Shown here: piece after piece, positions 44,150 to 51,903 of the stretch
How positions within the stretch are numbered: the first letter of the stretch is position 1
Layout: each line of letters begins with the position of its first letter
Origin: Candidatus Poribacteria bacterium
Lineage (GTDB): Bacteria; Poribacteria; WGA-4E; WGA-3G
Assembly: GCA_958295815.1 (NCBI GenBank)
Contig: OY282374.1
Span: 1,818,856 to 1,882,855 of the forward strand
Reading direction: 5' to 3'
DNA length: 64,000 nt
Position numbers and translations under genes: made by a program
Notes under the pieces: model-generated
The model's database searches: none
Seen by the model: only the letters and a program-made list of their open reading frames with translations
What the model was told of the DNA's origin: nothing

Positions 44150-45550
44150 TCAAACGTCAGGGTGGAGATTGTGCCACGATGTTGCGGTTTCATAGGCGTG
44201 TCCAACCTGACACAATAACGGTTCTGTCAAGTGTTTTCCGATAAACTGAATGCTCAACGGTAGCCCTTCGCTATTCATGCCGCACGGTACAGATAGCGTT
44301 GGTGCACCGTTGTAGTCGAACGGCACGGTAAACCGTTGGAACTTCGGATCTCTTGCTCCATACGCTCCGTACAGCATCTTTGGTGAGACGCGGTGCGGCG
44401 GTGCTGACATGGATGGACACACCAGCACGTCAATCCCCTCAAATATCCGCCTGAGATGTCCTGTGCAGGCGGCTCTCAAATTATTTGCTTTCGCATAGTC
44501 AGCACCTGTTACCTTTGCTCCCATATCGAGCCATCCTCGGAACCAGGGACCGTAATCATCGCGCCGCGATGGATAGGTCGCTGCGTGCGCCAATACCGCT
44601 TCGGCGGAACATAACGTGGGCCATGCCAATGCATATTCATCCATATCGGGCAATTTCACTTCAACGATTTCAGCACCTTGATCCGCGAGAACTTCTACAC
44701 CAGCGCGCACGGCGTTGGCGAGTTCAACGTCAATATCGTTCGTTGCGTAGTTTTCATCATAGCCAATACAGATACCTTGGAGGTCCTGCCTTATCCCCTC
44801 AAGCATGTTGGGAACAGGATTTGGAAGAGAAGTTGGGTCGTTCGGATCAAAACCAGCGATCGCCTCAAGTATAATCCCCGCATCGGCGACACTGCGCGTC
44901 ATCGGACCTACGTGATCCATGGACTCGGCAAGGGCAAGCACACCGTAACGACTCACCCTACCCCATGTCGGTTTCATCCCCACGATTCCACATGATGCTG
45001 CAGGAAAGCGAATTGAACCGCCTGTATCGCTACCGAGCGAACCGAAACACAATCCCGCCGCCGTTGCGACACCGGAACCACTCGATGATGATCCGGTCCA
45101 TCGTTCGGGATTCCATGGATTCTTGGGAATATTGAATTCAGGATTGTAGCCACCCATCGCCCCTTCGGTCAGATTGAGTTTCCCAAGCAGTATCGCACCA
45201 GCCGATTCGAGTTTCGCGATGACCGTGCCATCATACGTGGGCACGTGATCTGCGAGCACTTTCGCCGCGCCCATCGTGCGGACACCTTTCGTGAAACAGA
45301 GATCCTTCACTGCAATCGGGACACCGTGAAGTGGACCGCGATACGTTCCCGCGTTAATCTCGAGTTCCGCCTCCTGCGCCGCAGCCATTGCCTGCTCCGC
45401 CATCACCGTGGCGTAGCTCATCAACTGACCGTCAAGCTGATCTATACGTTCCAACACCGCAGTTGTCACATCCACAGGCGACAACTGCTTGGAGGCAATG
45501 CCTTCCGCGATCTCAGTAATAGTTTTGAAGTGAAGTGCCGTTTCACTCAT
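44150..45550 (-). CDS. Amidase signature family enzyme
   Basis: ATG 45550 behind AAGGGGA gives 466 residues; the longer frame to 45679 would overlap the neighbouring gene. The Ser-cisSer-Lys machinery of amidase signature enzymes is complete: PIAVKDLCF (Lys82), TGSSSSGSGVATAAG (cis-Ser near 158) and GSDTGGSIRFPAASCGIVG (nucleophile Ser179). The family includes GatA, but no gatB or gatC is near. A His-rich substrate region typical of GatA is not obvious, so it is more likely a catabolic amidase acting on a small amide. It lies downstream of a secreted BNR-repeat protein gene on the same strand. Confidence 0.85.
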   Translation of the reverse strand: MSETALHFKTITEIAEGIASKQLSPVDVTTAVLERIDQLDGQLMSYATVMAEQAMAAAQEAELEINAGTYRGPLHGVPIAVKDLCFTKGVRTMGAAKVLADHVPTYDGTVIAKLESAGAILLGKLNLTEGAMGGYNPEFNIPKNPWNPERWTGSSSSGSGVATAAGLCFGSLGSDTGGSIRFPAASCGIVGMKPTWGRVSRYGVLALAESMDHVGPMTRSVADAGIILEAIAGFDPNDPTSLPNPVPNMLEGIRQDLQGICIGYDENYATNDIDVELANAVRAGVEVLADQGAEIVEVKLPDMDEYALAWPTLCSAEAVLAHAATYPSRRDDYGPWFRGWLDMGAKVTGADYAKANNLRAACTGHLRRIFEGIDVLVCPSMSAPPHRVSPKMLYGAYGARDPKFQRFTVPFDYNGAPTLSVPCGMNSEGLPLSIQFIGKHLTEPLLCQVGHAYETATSWHNLHPDV

Positions 45551-45593
45551 ATTCTTTCCCCTTGTTACGGTAGTAGACACACTCGTGTGCCGT

Positions 45594-47558
45594 TTATCTT
45601 TTTTCAATCGGAATCCGAAGCACGCCACTACCGTTTGTGCCTGCGTAAAGGAAACCGTCAAGTACCGCCAACGAATCAACTCGGTGACGCAGGGAACCTA
45701 TCGGCTTCCACCACTTTTTATCTTCTATCCACTGAAAAACGCCCTTAAAATATGTGCCTATGTAGTATTCTGTGCCATCTGGTTCCATGGTCGTAACCAA
45801 TGATGAATTGCCCAATCCGTAGTGTAATGGTGTCCAAGAATTACCGTCATTAGTGGAACAGAAGGCTCCCTTACCCCAAGTTGCTGCGTAAAGTGTTGAT
45901 CCAACCCATTTTAAATCCGATATAAAATTGTCCAACATATCTGAACTAATAAATTTCCACTGTTTTCCAGCATTTTTTGAACGAAAAATCTCACCGCTCA
46001 GGGTTCCAGCATGGATCTTCTTTCCATTCACTGATAACGCCGTGATCGTGTGCCCTTCCAAACCAAGATTCGTCCATGAATCTGATCCTTGTTTCCAGCG
46101 GAAAATACCTCTACCTTGGGTACCAACATAAAAGGTCGTCCCTGCGATTTCCATACATTCAATCCCGTACAATTCGTCATTGGTCATAACCTCGACCAAT
46201 GTGTTGTTAGCTTCATCCAACTGGAAAATACCTCCTACGGCTAAGGTTCCACCTTGTTGACCAGGAGAAAATCTCGTAGCGGCAATGTAAAGCTCTCCAC
46301 CCGAAACAGATAACGTGGAAAATGTATATTCAGTTGGCAGTGAGGTACTCTTTATTGGTTGCCACGACGCGCCACCGTCAGCTGAATAGAACAGCCTATC
46401 ACTTGTTCCGGCGTAAATTGTCTTTCCAACAACTTCCAACGCCTTGACTGATGTCCCCATTAACCCCATATTAGCTTCCACCCAAGACTTACCACCGTCC
46501 GTTGTCCGAAAAATACCACCATCCCACGTTCCAACAAAGACGGTGTCTTCACTCACTGCCAGCAATGCAGAGACTGTGTGATCTGTTAAGCCGTTGTTGA
46601 CAGTTGTCCAAGAATCGCCCTTGTCTTTCGAGCGGAAAACTCCGCCCCCAGTCGTACTGGCGTACAATACCGTTCCTGATGTTGTCAATGCTTCAACGGT
46701 ATGGGTCATCTCTTTGGTGGTGATGCGTGTCCAGTAATCCCCTTCGTCATCTGAACGGAAAAGCCCATCGTCTCCACCGGTGAGTATGCCGATGTAAAGC
46801 AGATTTTCCATAGCTGTGAATGCGTCAACTCGTAACCCAGACGGAAAATCTTGCCTCCGCAGCGGCTCAGCACCGGATGCAACCCGCGCGCTATTGATCG
46901 GTTCCATATCCATCGGTTTTTCAACGAAACCGGCATTGATTGGTGCCCAGGCATCTTCATTCGCTTTTTTACGAAAGGCACCGTTCTCCGTGCCGACGAC
47001 AAGCGTTGTCCTTATTCTCGAAAATACACGAATTGTCGGACGTCCCAATCCATCGTTCGCCGGTATCCACGAATCACCATCGTCGTCTGAATACCAAATA
47101 CCGTCTTCGTAGGTGCTAATGTATATGCGATCGCCAATAATTACAACACCGTTGACCGATAAACGCGTTTGGAGGGTTGGAACGTGATGCCACGTGTCTC
47201 CATTGTCAGTTGACGTATATAATCCACCACTTCCAGCGTAAAGCGTGTTTCCTTTTTTCGCAAAAACTATACCATAGAAACCCTCGCCTGGTTCATAGGG
47301 CAACCTGGTATTGATAGGGGTCCAAGAGTCACCGAGATCGGTTGAACGGTAAATACCGGTCCCACTCATACCTGCGAAAAGGACACCTTCAGGAGTCGCA
47401 TAGAGCGTGTAGACATGTCCACCGTACGGACCGTTGGTTTGCACCCAGTCCGTCTCATTAAATTCAACATTCACATCTGCCATAGGCTGCGGCACTAAAC
47501 CGATGAAGAGCACTGTTGCAGCAATCCAAATGAGAGGTAATATTCTTTGGCGTATCAT
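45594..47558 (-). CDS. Secreted BNR/Ycf48-like beta-propeller protein
   Basis: The 654-residue protein has a signal peptide (about 1-28, PLIWIAATVLFIGLVPQPMA). It is followed by at least ten repeats of about 45 residues with a sialidase/BNR-type Asp box variant (STDLGDSWTPIN, SADGGASWQPI, TTDGGKSWVEAN, SKDKGDSWTTVN). Between these run strands of the type LYAGTxGGGVF. This is a photosystem-assembly-factor/VPS10-like propeller fold with no visible catalytic residues for sialidase. AAGGAG precedes ATG 47558. It is probably an exported binding or scaffold protein. It is followed by the amidase after 43 bases. Confidence 0.85.
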   Translation of the reverse strand: MIRQRILPLIWIAATVLFIGLVPQPMADVNVEFNETDWVQTNGPYGGHVYTLYATPEGVLFAGMSGTGIYRSTDLGDSWTPINTRLPYEPGEGFYGIVFAKKGNTLYAGSGGLYTSTDNGDTWHHVPTLQTRLSVNGVVIIGDRIYISTYEDGIWYSDDDGDSWIPANDGLGRPTIRVFSRIRTTLVVGTENGAFRKKANEDAWAPINAGFVEKPMDMEPINSARVASGAEPLRRQDFPSGLRVDAFTAMENLLYIGILTGGDDGLFRSDDEGDYWTRITTKEMTHTVEALTTSGTVLYASTTGGGVFRSKDKGDSWTTVNNGLTDHTVSALLAVSEDTVFVGTWDGGIFRTTDGGKSWVEANMGLMGTSVKALEVVGKTIYAGTSDRLFYSADGGASWQPIKSTSLPTEYTFSTLSVSGGELYIAATRFSPGQQGGTLAVGGIFQLDEANNTLVEVMTNDELYGIECMEIAGTTFYVGTQGRGIFRWKQGSDSWTNLGLEGHTITALSVNGKKIHAGTLSGEIFRSKNAGKQWKFISSDMLDNFISDLKWVGSTLYAATWGKGAFCSTNDGNSWTPLHYGLGNSSLVTTMEPDGTEYYIGTYFKGVFQWIEDKKWWKPIGSLRHRVDSLAVLDGFLYAGTNGSGVLRIPIEKR

Positions 47559-47741
47559 CTGTATGCTCCTTTATGTGCCGGTTGTTTGACGCAGGTACGT
47601 TAAGTTTATGCGTGTAGTTGGGGATTGTTGGGTTTCACTATGCTGTTTACGCAAAAGTATCATTGAGAAAATATGCCTCTATTTGGCTGTATAGAGACTG
47701 AATCTTTACCGTTCAACCCAACCTACAAGTCTCTTAGGCGG

Positions 47742-48605
47742 TTAATTCATTTCACTTGGGCGCGGACGTCCCAAAAGACTCAACAGCTGGTCGTTTGCAT
47801 CTTCGAGTGCATCCTCAGGAACAGGAACCTCATTACAGAGGTTAAACCGCCAGTACGCCCAATATGCAGCATACTGCGACTGCAAAATGTAACGCGTCTT
47901 ACCGGAAAGGTTTGGCGCGCCACGGTGCCAACACTGCGGATCCTGCAGGTAGATGTCTCCTGCCTTGCAGAAAATAGAGATGGGTTTATTTCCCTCGAAT
48001 TCAGGATTTTCTTGGTCATTCGGATGTCTACCAGAGTAGTGACTCCCGCGGACATACTGCGTCGGTCCCTCCTCAATTGTATCAATGTCGTTGAGTGCCA
48101 TCTGGACAGTAAACCACATTACAGGCATCCGAAGTCGCGGGTCGTGGCGCGGCATCTCTTCAGTAACAGGGAAATGTACCGAACCGTCGACATGCCAGCG
48201 ATCAATCGAGAGTCCAGGGAGATTCCGTAGAACGTTCTGTCCACAAAACTTGCAGTTCTCACCGACGATCGCCTCTGCCAGACTCAAAATTGGCTCTCGG
48301 AGCAGCATATCCCGAAAGATAGGATCGAGTTCAATGGAGTTACGTAAAATAAAGGGTAATGGTTCCTTGGAGTCGGCGTGTGCTCCCATCTGGATATATC
48401 TGACATCCGCAAGGTGTGGGTTCGTTCTCTCTGCGAGTTGGGGATCTGCGAAAAATTCATCGGTCTTCTCTCGGAGCGCGCTAATCTCTCCATCAGTCAG
48501 CACACTAGGAATATGAACGAATCCGTCACGGAAAAATTGCTCGGCTATCTCTGTTGTCTTTTCTTTGCTAAAAGGTTCACCCTTGAGTATTGGACTGTTC
48601 GCCAT
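47742..48605 (-). CDS. PhyH family Fe(II)/2-oxoglutarate dioxygenase (5)
   Basis: ATG 48605 is preferred to the in-frame TTG 48641 because AAGGAG lies 7 bases before it, giving 287 residues. The metal ligands are SIDRWHVDGSVHF (His138, Asp140) and CWHRGAPN, with QYVRGSHYSGRHP as the mid motif and GKTRYILQSQY providing Arg for 2-oxoglutarate. All catalytic positions are present. It lies 32 bases after a broken RelE-type toxin gene on the same strand and could be co-transcribed with the sulfatase and antitoxin upstream. The substrate is unknown. Confidence 0.9.
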   Translation of the reverse strand: MANSPILKGEPFSKEKTTEIAEQFFRDGFVHIPSVLTDGEISALREKTDEFFADPQLAERTNPHLADVRYIQMGAHADSKEPLPFILRNSIELDPIFRDMLLREPILSLAEAIVGENCKFCGQNVLRNLPGLSIDRWHVDGSVHFPVTEEMPRHDPRLRMPVMWFTVQMALNDIDTIEEGPTQYVRGSHYSGRHPNDQENPEFEGNKPISIFCKAGDIYLQDPQCWHRGAPNLSGKTRYILQSQYAAYWAYWRFNLCNEVPVPEDALEDANDQLLSLLGRPRPSEMN

Positions 48606-48637
48606 GTTGCGTCTCCTTTTACGTAAAGGGTTGATAG

Positions 48638-48919
48638 TCAATAAATGTCGCCGCGATTGTCAATTTGAACGATTCGAATTAGACGTTTGCTGGTATTAAC
48701 TTGGTAAATGAAACGGATACCTCCTATTCGATAACGATAGAATCCTTTTTTCTTGCCACGCAGTTTTCTAATTGTTGTTGGATTATCGTGTCGAAATGGG
48801 GAGCTGCAAATATATTCAAAAGCAAAATTGATTCATTCCTGTGTTTCACGGTCTAATCGTCTGATAAAATTTTCAACTTTGGTCGGCAGCGGCTCAAGCG
48901 TGTATCGCGGATGGTTCAC
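48638..48919 (-). pseudogene. RelE/ParE-type toxin interrupted by an in-frame TGA
   Basis: From GTG 48919 the frame reads 28 codons ending RRLDRETQE, then TGA at 48833-48835, then 64 more codons of the same frame to a TGA at 48638-48640. Joined together they make a typical RelE-family mRNA interferase or ParE-like toxin: ENFIRRLDRETQE before the stop, then NPTTIRKLRGKKKGFYRYR, IGGIRFIYQVN and RLIRIVQIDNRGDIY. Relatives usually have Arg or Lys at the stop position, so one CGA-to-TGA change would explain it. The start overlaps the antitoxin stop by 3 bases, a classic toxin-antitoxin layout. Sequencing error is an alternative. Confidence 0.7.
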
Positions 48920-49245
48920 ATCCCAATCTCCTTCTTGATTAGAGACCATGGCTTTCCACCACCAGTGTCCAATTCTCTTTCTGCTTCAAGAATATCTTCC
49001 AAAACTTCCGGTTCTGAATTGAGTAACGCAGTTTCACGCCACTCAGAGAGAAAAATCGAAAGCGTCTCAGTATCCTTTTTGCCTTCTGAAATCTGTGTTA
49101 CTAACTTGAGTAATTCCGCAAAGAATTCAACAAGTTCTCCGGAATCTAACCACTTGAGCCAATCAAGGTTTTTTGAAGTCTTAACAGATTTAACGTATAC
49201 TTGGTCGTTCATGAGGTGCCCAACGACAAGTTTAGGATTTTTCAT
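48916..49245 (-). CDS. Putative type II antitoxin (109 residues)
   Basis: The protein lies directly upstream of, and overlaps, the RelE-type toxin frame. Its C-terminal third (SEWRETALLNSEPEVLEDIL, then KPWSLIKKEIGM) resembles the toxin-neutralising tail of Phd/YefM- or RelB-like antitoxins. The N-terminal part (LVVGHLMNDQVYVKSVK) is not a clear DNA-binding fold that I can name. AGGTAGG, partly inside the end of the sulfatase gene, lies 8 bases before ATG 49245. The antitoxin frame is intact while the toxin is broken, the expected direction of decay. The family assignment rests mainly on position. Confidence 0.6.
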   Translation of the reverse strand: MKNPKLVVGHLMNDQVYVKSVKTSKNLDWLKWLDSGELVEFFAELLKLVTQISEGKKDTETLSIFLSEWRETALLNSEPEVLEDILEAERELDTGGGKPWSLIKKEIGM

Positions 49246-49258
49246 TTTTTTTACCTAC

Positions 49259-50716
49259 CTAATCCAAATAATCCATCTCCGGCAGCAGATTCCAACGATA
49301 GTGGTCTGCCGGTTGTGTATTCCGTCCCCATCTACCGAGAAGTTGTGTGTCTGCACGTTTCGACGCTATCTGCGCTGCGACCCAATCTGGATCCCAACCA
49401 TCCAAAACCCTCTCTGTTAATCGTTCCAAAATGTTTCGGCATGTTGGATCGTGTGCGCGATCGTGCAACTCGTTCGGATCTTCTTTCAAATTGAAAAGCT
49501 GCGAAGGTTGTCCGTGATAGTAATTCAGCTTCCAATCCCCGTCTCTAACCATTCTATGATAGCATCCGTCATCGGTACAGTATTCAGAGAAAGCGATGTC
49601 TTCCCATTCTGTGTTTCCGTCGCGAAGCAGTGGCAAAGTGCTCTGTCCACGAGAATGCGGTAAAGCCGGTGCACCGAGCGCGTCGAGCATCGTTGCATTC
49701 AAGTCCAGCGAACTGATAACGCGATCGCACCTCACACCCTCCGATAAAGTGCCACGCCACGATAAAATTGCGGGAACTTTCACCGAATGCTCGTAGAAGG
49801 TCTGTTTCCACCAAAGTCCGTGTTCTCCGACCTGCTCACCGTGATCCGAACTATAGAGAATCAACGTGTTTTCATCTAAGCCGTTTCCTCGGAGTGCAGT
49901 CAGTATCTGTCCAATCATCACGTCCATCCGTGTTACCAATGCCCAATACGCTGCGCGTGCGCGGATAATCTCTGCATCGAATACCTCAACAATCCCACAC
50001 TTCTCACGCCACGATTGAAAGTGGGGATGTAACGCATCCGAAAAAGGTTCGGGATTTTCTGGCATCGTCATCCGTCCTTCGTAAAATTGGTAGTCCTCTT
50101 GACGCGCAACGAAGGGTTGATGTGGCAGCATGAACCCAACGGAAATCGAAAACGGTGTATCTAAAAGTCCCGCCCGTTTCTGAACACCGAGCCGATTGAG
50201 ATAATCCACTGTCGCAGCGGTCACATCCTCATCGTGAACTTGGTACGCACTCTGACCTGCGCCAGATTTTTCGAGACTCACACGTGCCGGTCCGGCAGTT
50301 CCAGAGAGTTCACCGTGATCAACACCGCCTCCACCGTGATAATTCGGACCGTGGTCCCCAACAAGGCGTTCGGCGTACCCGTGCAGCTGATCCGGTCCGA
50401 GCGCATGCATCCGCCCAATGAGTACCGGCTGATACCCCGCTGCACCCATTGCATGCGCAAAAGTCGGGATCCCGGAATCGAGGATATGGCTGTTTGTCCA
50501 GACGGCGTTTTCGTAAGGGTAGCGTCCACTCAGCATCGACATCCGGGATGGCACGCAGATCGGAGATGGACAATAGACGTTTTCAAGGACCACCCCCTCG
50601 GCAGCGAGACCATCAAGATTAGGAGTTTTTACCAGAGGATCACCGTAACAACCTGTCACGTACGGATTGTGTTGATCGGAATGGATATATAGCAGATTGG
50701 GACTTGAATTCGGCAT
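49259..50716 (-). CDS. Sulfatase (arylsulfatase/alkaline phosphatase superfamily)
   Basis: The 485-residue type I sulfatase starts behind GGAAGG. The formylglycine site CVPSR (Cys54 to Arg58) lies in YCPSPICVPSRMSML, and metal ligands appear in YIHSDQH near the N-terminus and YSSDHGEQVGEHGLWWKQ later. The closing YYHGQPSQLFNLKEDPNELHDRA motif is typical of this class. It needs a formylglycine-generating enzyme or anSME for activity; no active one is visible here. There is no signal peptide, so it would act in the cytoplasm unless exported otherwise. The antitoxin gene starts 14 bases after its stop. Confidence 0.93.
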   Translation of the reverse strand: MPNSSPNLLYIHSDQHNPYVTGCYGDPLVKTPNLDGLAAEGVVLENVYCPSPICVPSRMSMLSGRYPYENAVWTNSHILDSGIPTFAHAMGAAGYQPVLIGRMHALGPDQLHGYAERLVGDHGPNYHGGGGVDHGELSGTAGPARVSLEKSGAGQSAYQVHDEDVTAATVDYLNRLGVQKRAGLLDTPFSISVGFMLPHQPFVARQEDYQFYEGRMTMPENPEPFSDALHPHFQSWREKCGIVEVFDAEIIRARAAYWALVTRMDVMIGQILTALRGNGLDENTLILYSSDHGEQVGEHGLWWKQTFYEHSVKVPAILSWRGTLSEGVRCDRVISSLDLNATMLDALGAPALPHSRGQSTLPLLRDGNTEWEDIAFSEYCTDDGCYHRMVRDGDWKLNYYHGQPSQLFNLKEDPNELHDRAHDPTCRNILERLTERVLDGWDPDWVAAQIASKRADTQLLGRWGRNTQPADHYRWNLLPEMDYLD

Positions 50717-50801
50717 CTAAATTCCTTCCAAAGACTTTGCTAAATTTGCTTTCATTATACACACATAGCAGCCATCGTCAAGGAAAATATAGAGGTGCTT
50801 A

Positions 50802-50829
50802 GTTATGGGTTATGAGTTGTGGGTTGTGG
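50802..50829. repeat. Heptad repeat, four units
   Basis: GTTATGG, GTTATGA, GTTGTGG, GTTGTGG in exact 7-base register. Confidence 0.7.
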
Positions 50830-50860
50830 GACGGATGGCGGACGGAGGACAGAGAAAAGG

Positions 50861-50881
50861 GTTGTGAGTTATAAGTTGTCT
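50861..50881. repeat. Heptad repeat, three units
   Basis: GTTGTGA, GTTATAA, GTTGTCT in 7-base register, 31 bases after the previous run. Confidence 0.65.
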
Positions 50882-50982
50882 GAACCAGGATTTACAGGAT
50901 TTTGAGATGTTCGGGATTTTTAGTGTTAACGATCAGTTATCAGAAAGGGAGCGGTCGGGAGGTTGATACTAATGTTTGTAAC

Positions 50983-51011
50983 TTGACCTGTATCGTAATT
51001 TAAGATATTAT
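50983..51011 (+). promoter_or_regulatory. Promoter for the NIPSNAP gene
   Basis: TTGACC (50983-50988), a 17-base spacer and TATTAT (51006-51011), about 54 bases before the ATG. Confidence 0.65.
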
Positions 51012-51064
51012 CCCTATATCTATAATCAGCATCAGACCAGATCAACGAACGCGGGAGGGATAGC

Positions 51065-51685
51065 ATGATCCATGAAATAAGAACCTATAACCTAAAACTT
51101 GGGCAGCTTAACGAATACTGGGAACGCTTTGGTGAAAAACTACCGGCACGCCAAGAATTATCGAAACTTGGTGCACACTGGTACACCGAAGTCGGTCCGT
51201 TGAATCAGATGGTCGCCGTATGGCCCTACGAAAGTCTTGAACAACGAGCTGAAATCCGACGTGCCGCGGAAGCTGGACCTAATCCGATATGGCCCCCCGA
51301 TACAAGCGATCTCATCGTATCAATGGTATCCGAAATTTTTCTACCCGCACCCTTTATGGAACCTTTGGGCGAAAGAGACATCGGACCCATATATGAAATG
51401 CGTATATACACCTATCCGCCAGAAGGCATGCCCCAAGTTTTAGAGGCGTGGGGCGCGGCTATCCCTGAACGCCTGAAGTTCTCATCGCTGGCAGGTTGCT
51501 GGTACTCGGAATATGGTGGCACCAACAATTTTATTCATATATGGGCGTACAAGAGTTTTGAGGAACGCGCCCGGGTCCGAGCAGAGACGCGGGAGAAAGG
51601 CGTCTGGCCCCCCAAAGGATCTGTCAGACCTATCACACAAGAGAGCAAGCTTCTACTTCCTGCCCCGTTTTCACCCATGCAGTAG
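51065..51685 (+). CDS. NIPSNAP family protein with two tandem domains
   Basis: The 206-residue protein is made of two related ferredoxin-like halves of the NIPSNAP/dimeric alpha-beta barrel type. The first begins MIHEIRTYNLKLGQLNEYWERFG and ends near residue 98; the second begins IYEMRIYTYPPEGMPQVLEAWG. Each has a Trp/Tyr-rich centre (LGAHWYTEVGPLNQMVAVWPYES and AGCWYSEYGGTNNFIHIWAYKS). GGGAGGG precedes the ATG. Family members are often of unknown function and may bind small molecules or haem. It has its own promoter and a GGCGAGG hairpin terminator, so it is a single-gene unit. Confidence 0.88.
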   Translation: MIHEIRTYNLKLGQLNEYWERFGEKLPARQELSKLGAHWYTEVGPLNQMVAVWPYESLEQRAEIRRAAEAGPNPIWPPDTSDLIVSMVSEIFLPAPFMEPLGERDIGPIYEMRIYTYPPEGMPQVLEAWGAAIPERLKFSSLAGCWYSEYGGTNNFIHIWAYKSFEERARVRAETREKGVWPPKGSVRPITQESKLLLPAPFSPMQ

Positions 51686-51721
51686 TCTGTCCTCCACAAT
51701 AATAAACCGTTCTGTCATGTT

Positions 51722-51743
51722 GGCGAGGTTTTCCAACCTCGCC
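51722..51743 (+). terminator. Rho-independent terminator after the NIPSNAP gene
   Basis: Perfect 9-base stem GGCGAGGTT/AACCTCGCC with loop TTCC, followed by the pyrimidine-rich TTTCATTCTTCTATTCTTC. It is almost identical to the hairpin at 22266-22288. Confidence 0.7.
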
Positions 51744-51794
51744 TTTCATTCTTCTATTCTTCTGACCTTCTTTCTCATCCTGCTATCCTGATTG

Positions 51795-51808
51795 TGACAA
51801 CCAACAAC
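51795..51808. repeat. Heptad repeat, two units
   Basis: TGACAAC, CAACAAC just upstream of the mutS promoter. Confidence 0.45.
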
Positions 51809-51817
51809 CAAAATCCT

Positions 51818-51846
51818 TTGACATAAAATCCAGAATGTGCTATGGT
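51818..51846 (+). promoter_or_regulatory. Promoter for mutS
   Basis: Perfect TTGACA (51818-51823), a 17-base spacer and TATGGT (51841-51846), about 58 bases before the ATG. Confidence 0.6.
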
Positions 51847-51903
51847 ACTTAAAATTAACCTTTCACATATCGGACAACCACACACCATACCAAGGAAAAC
51901 TAC

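Larger units (their letters stand above)
50717..51064. other. Intergenic region with heptad repeats
   Basis: This 348-base gap holds two runs of heptads (50802-50829, 50861-50881), a further partial pair near 50929-50942 and a promoter (50983-51011). No gene was seen. Confidence 0.6.

Noticed and set aside
45551..45679. Longer N-terminus for the amidase
   Set aside because: It would overlap the end of the BNR-repeat protein gene; ATG 45550 has a ribosome site and starts where family similarity begins.
48833..48835. TGA in the RelE-like frame as evidence of a changed genetic code or selenocysteine
   Set aside because: Other genes in the window end in TGA as normal stops, relatives have Arg/Lys rather than Cys here, and no selenocysteine insertion element is apparent.
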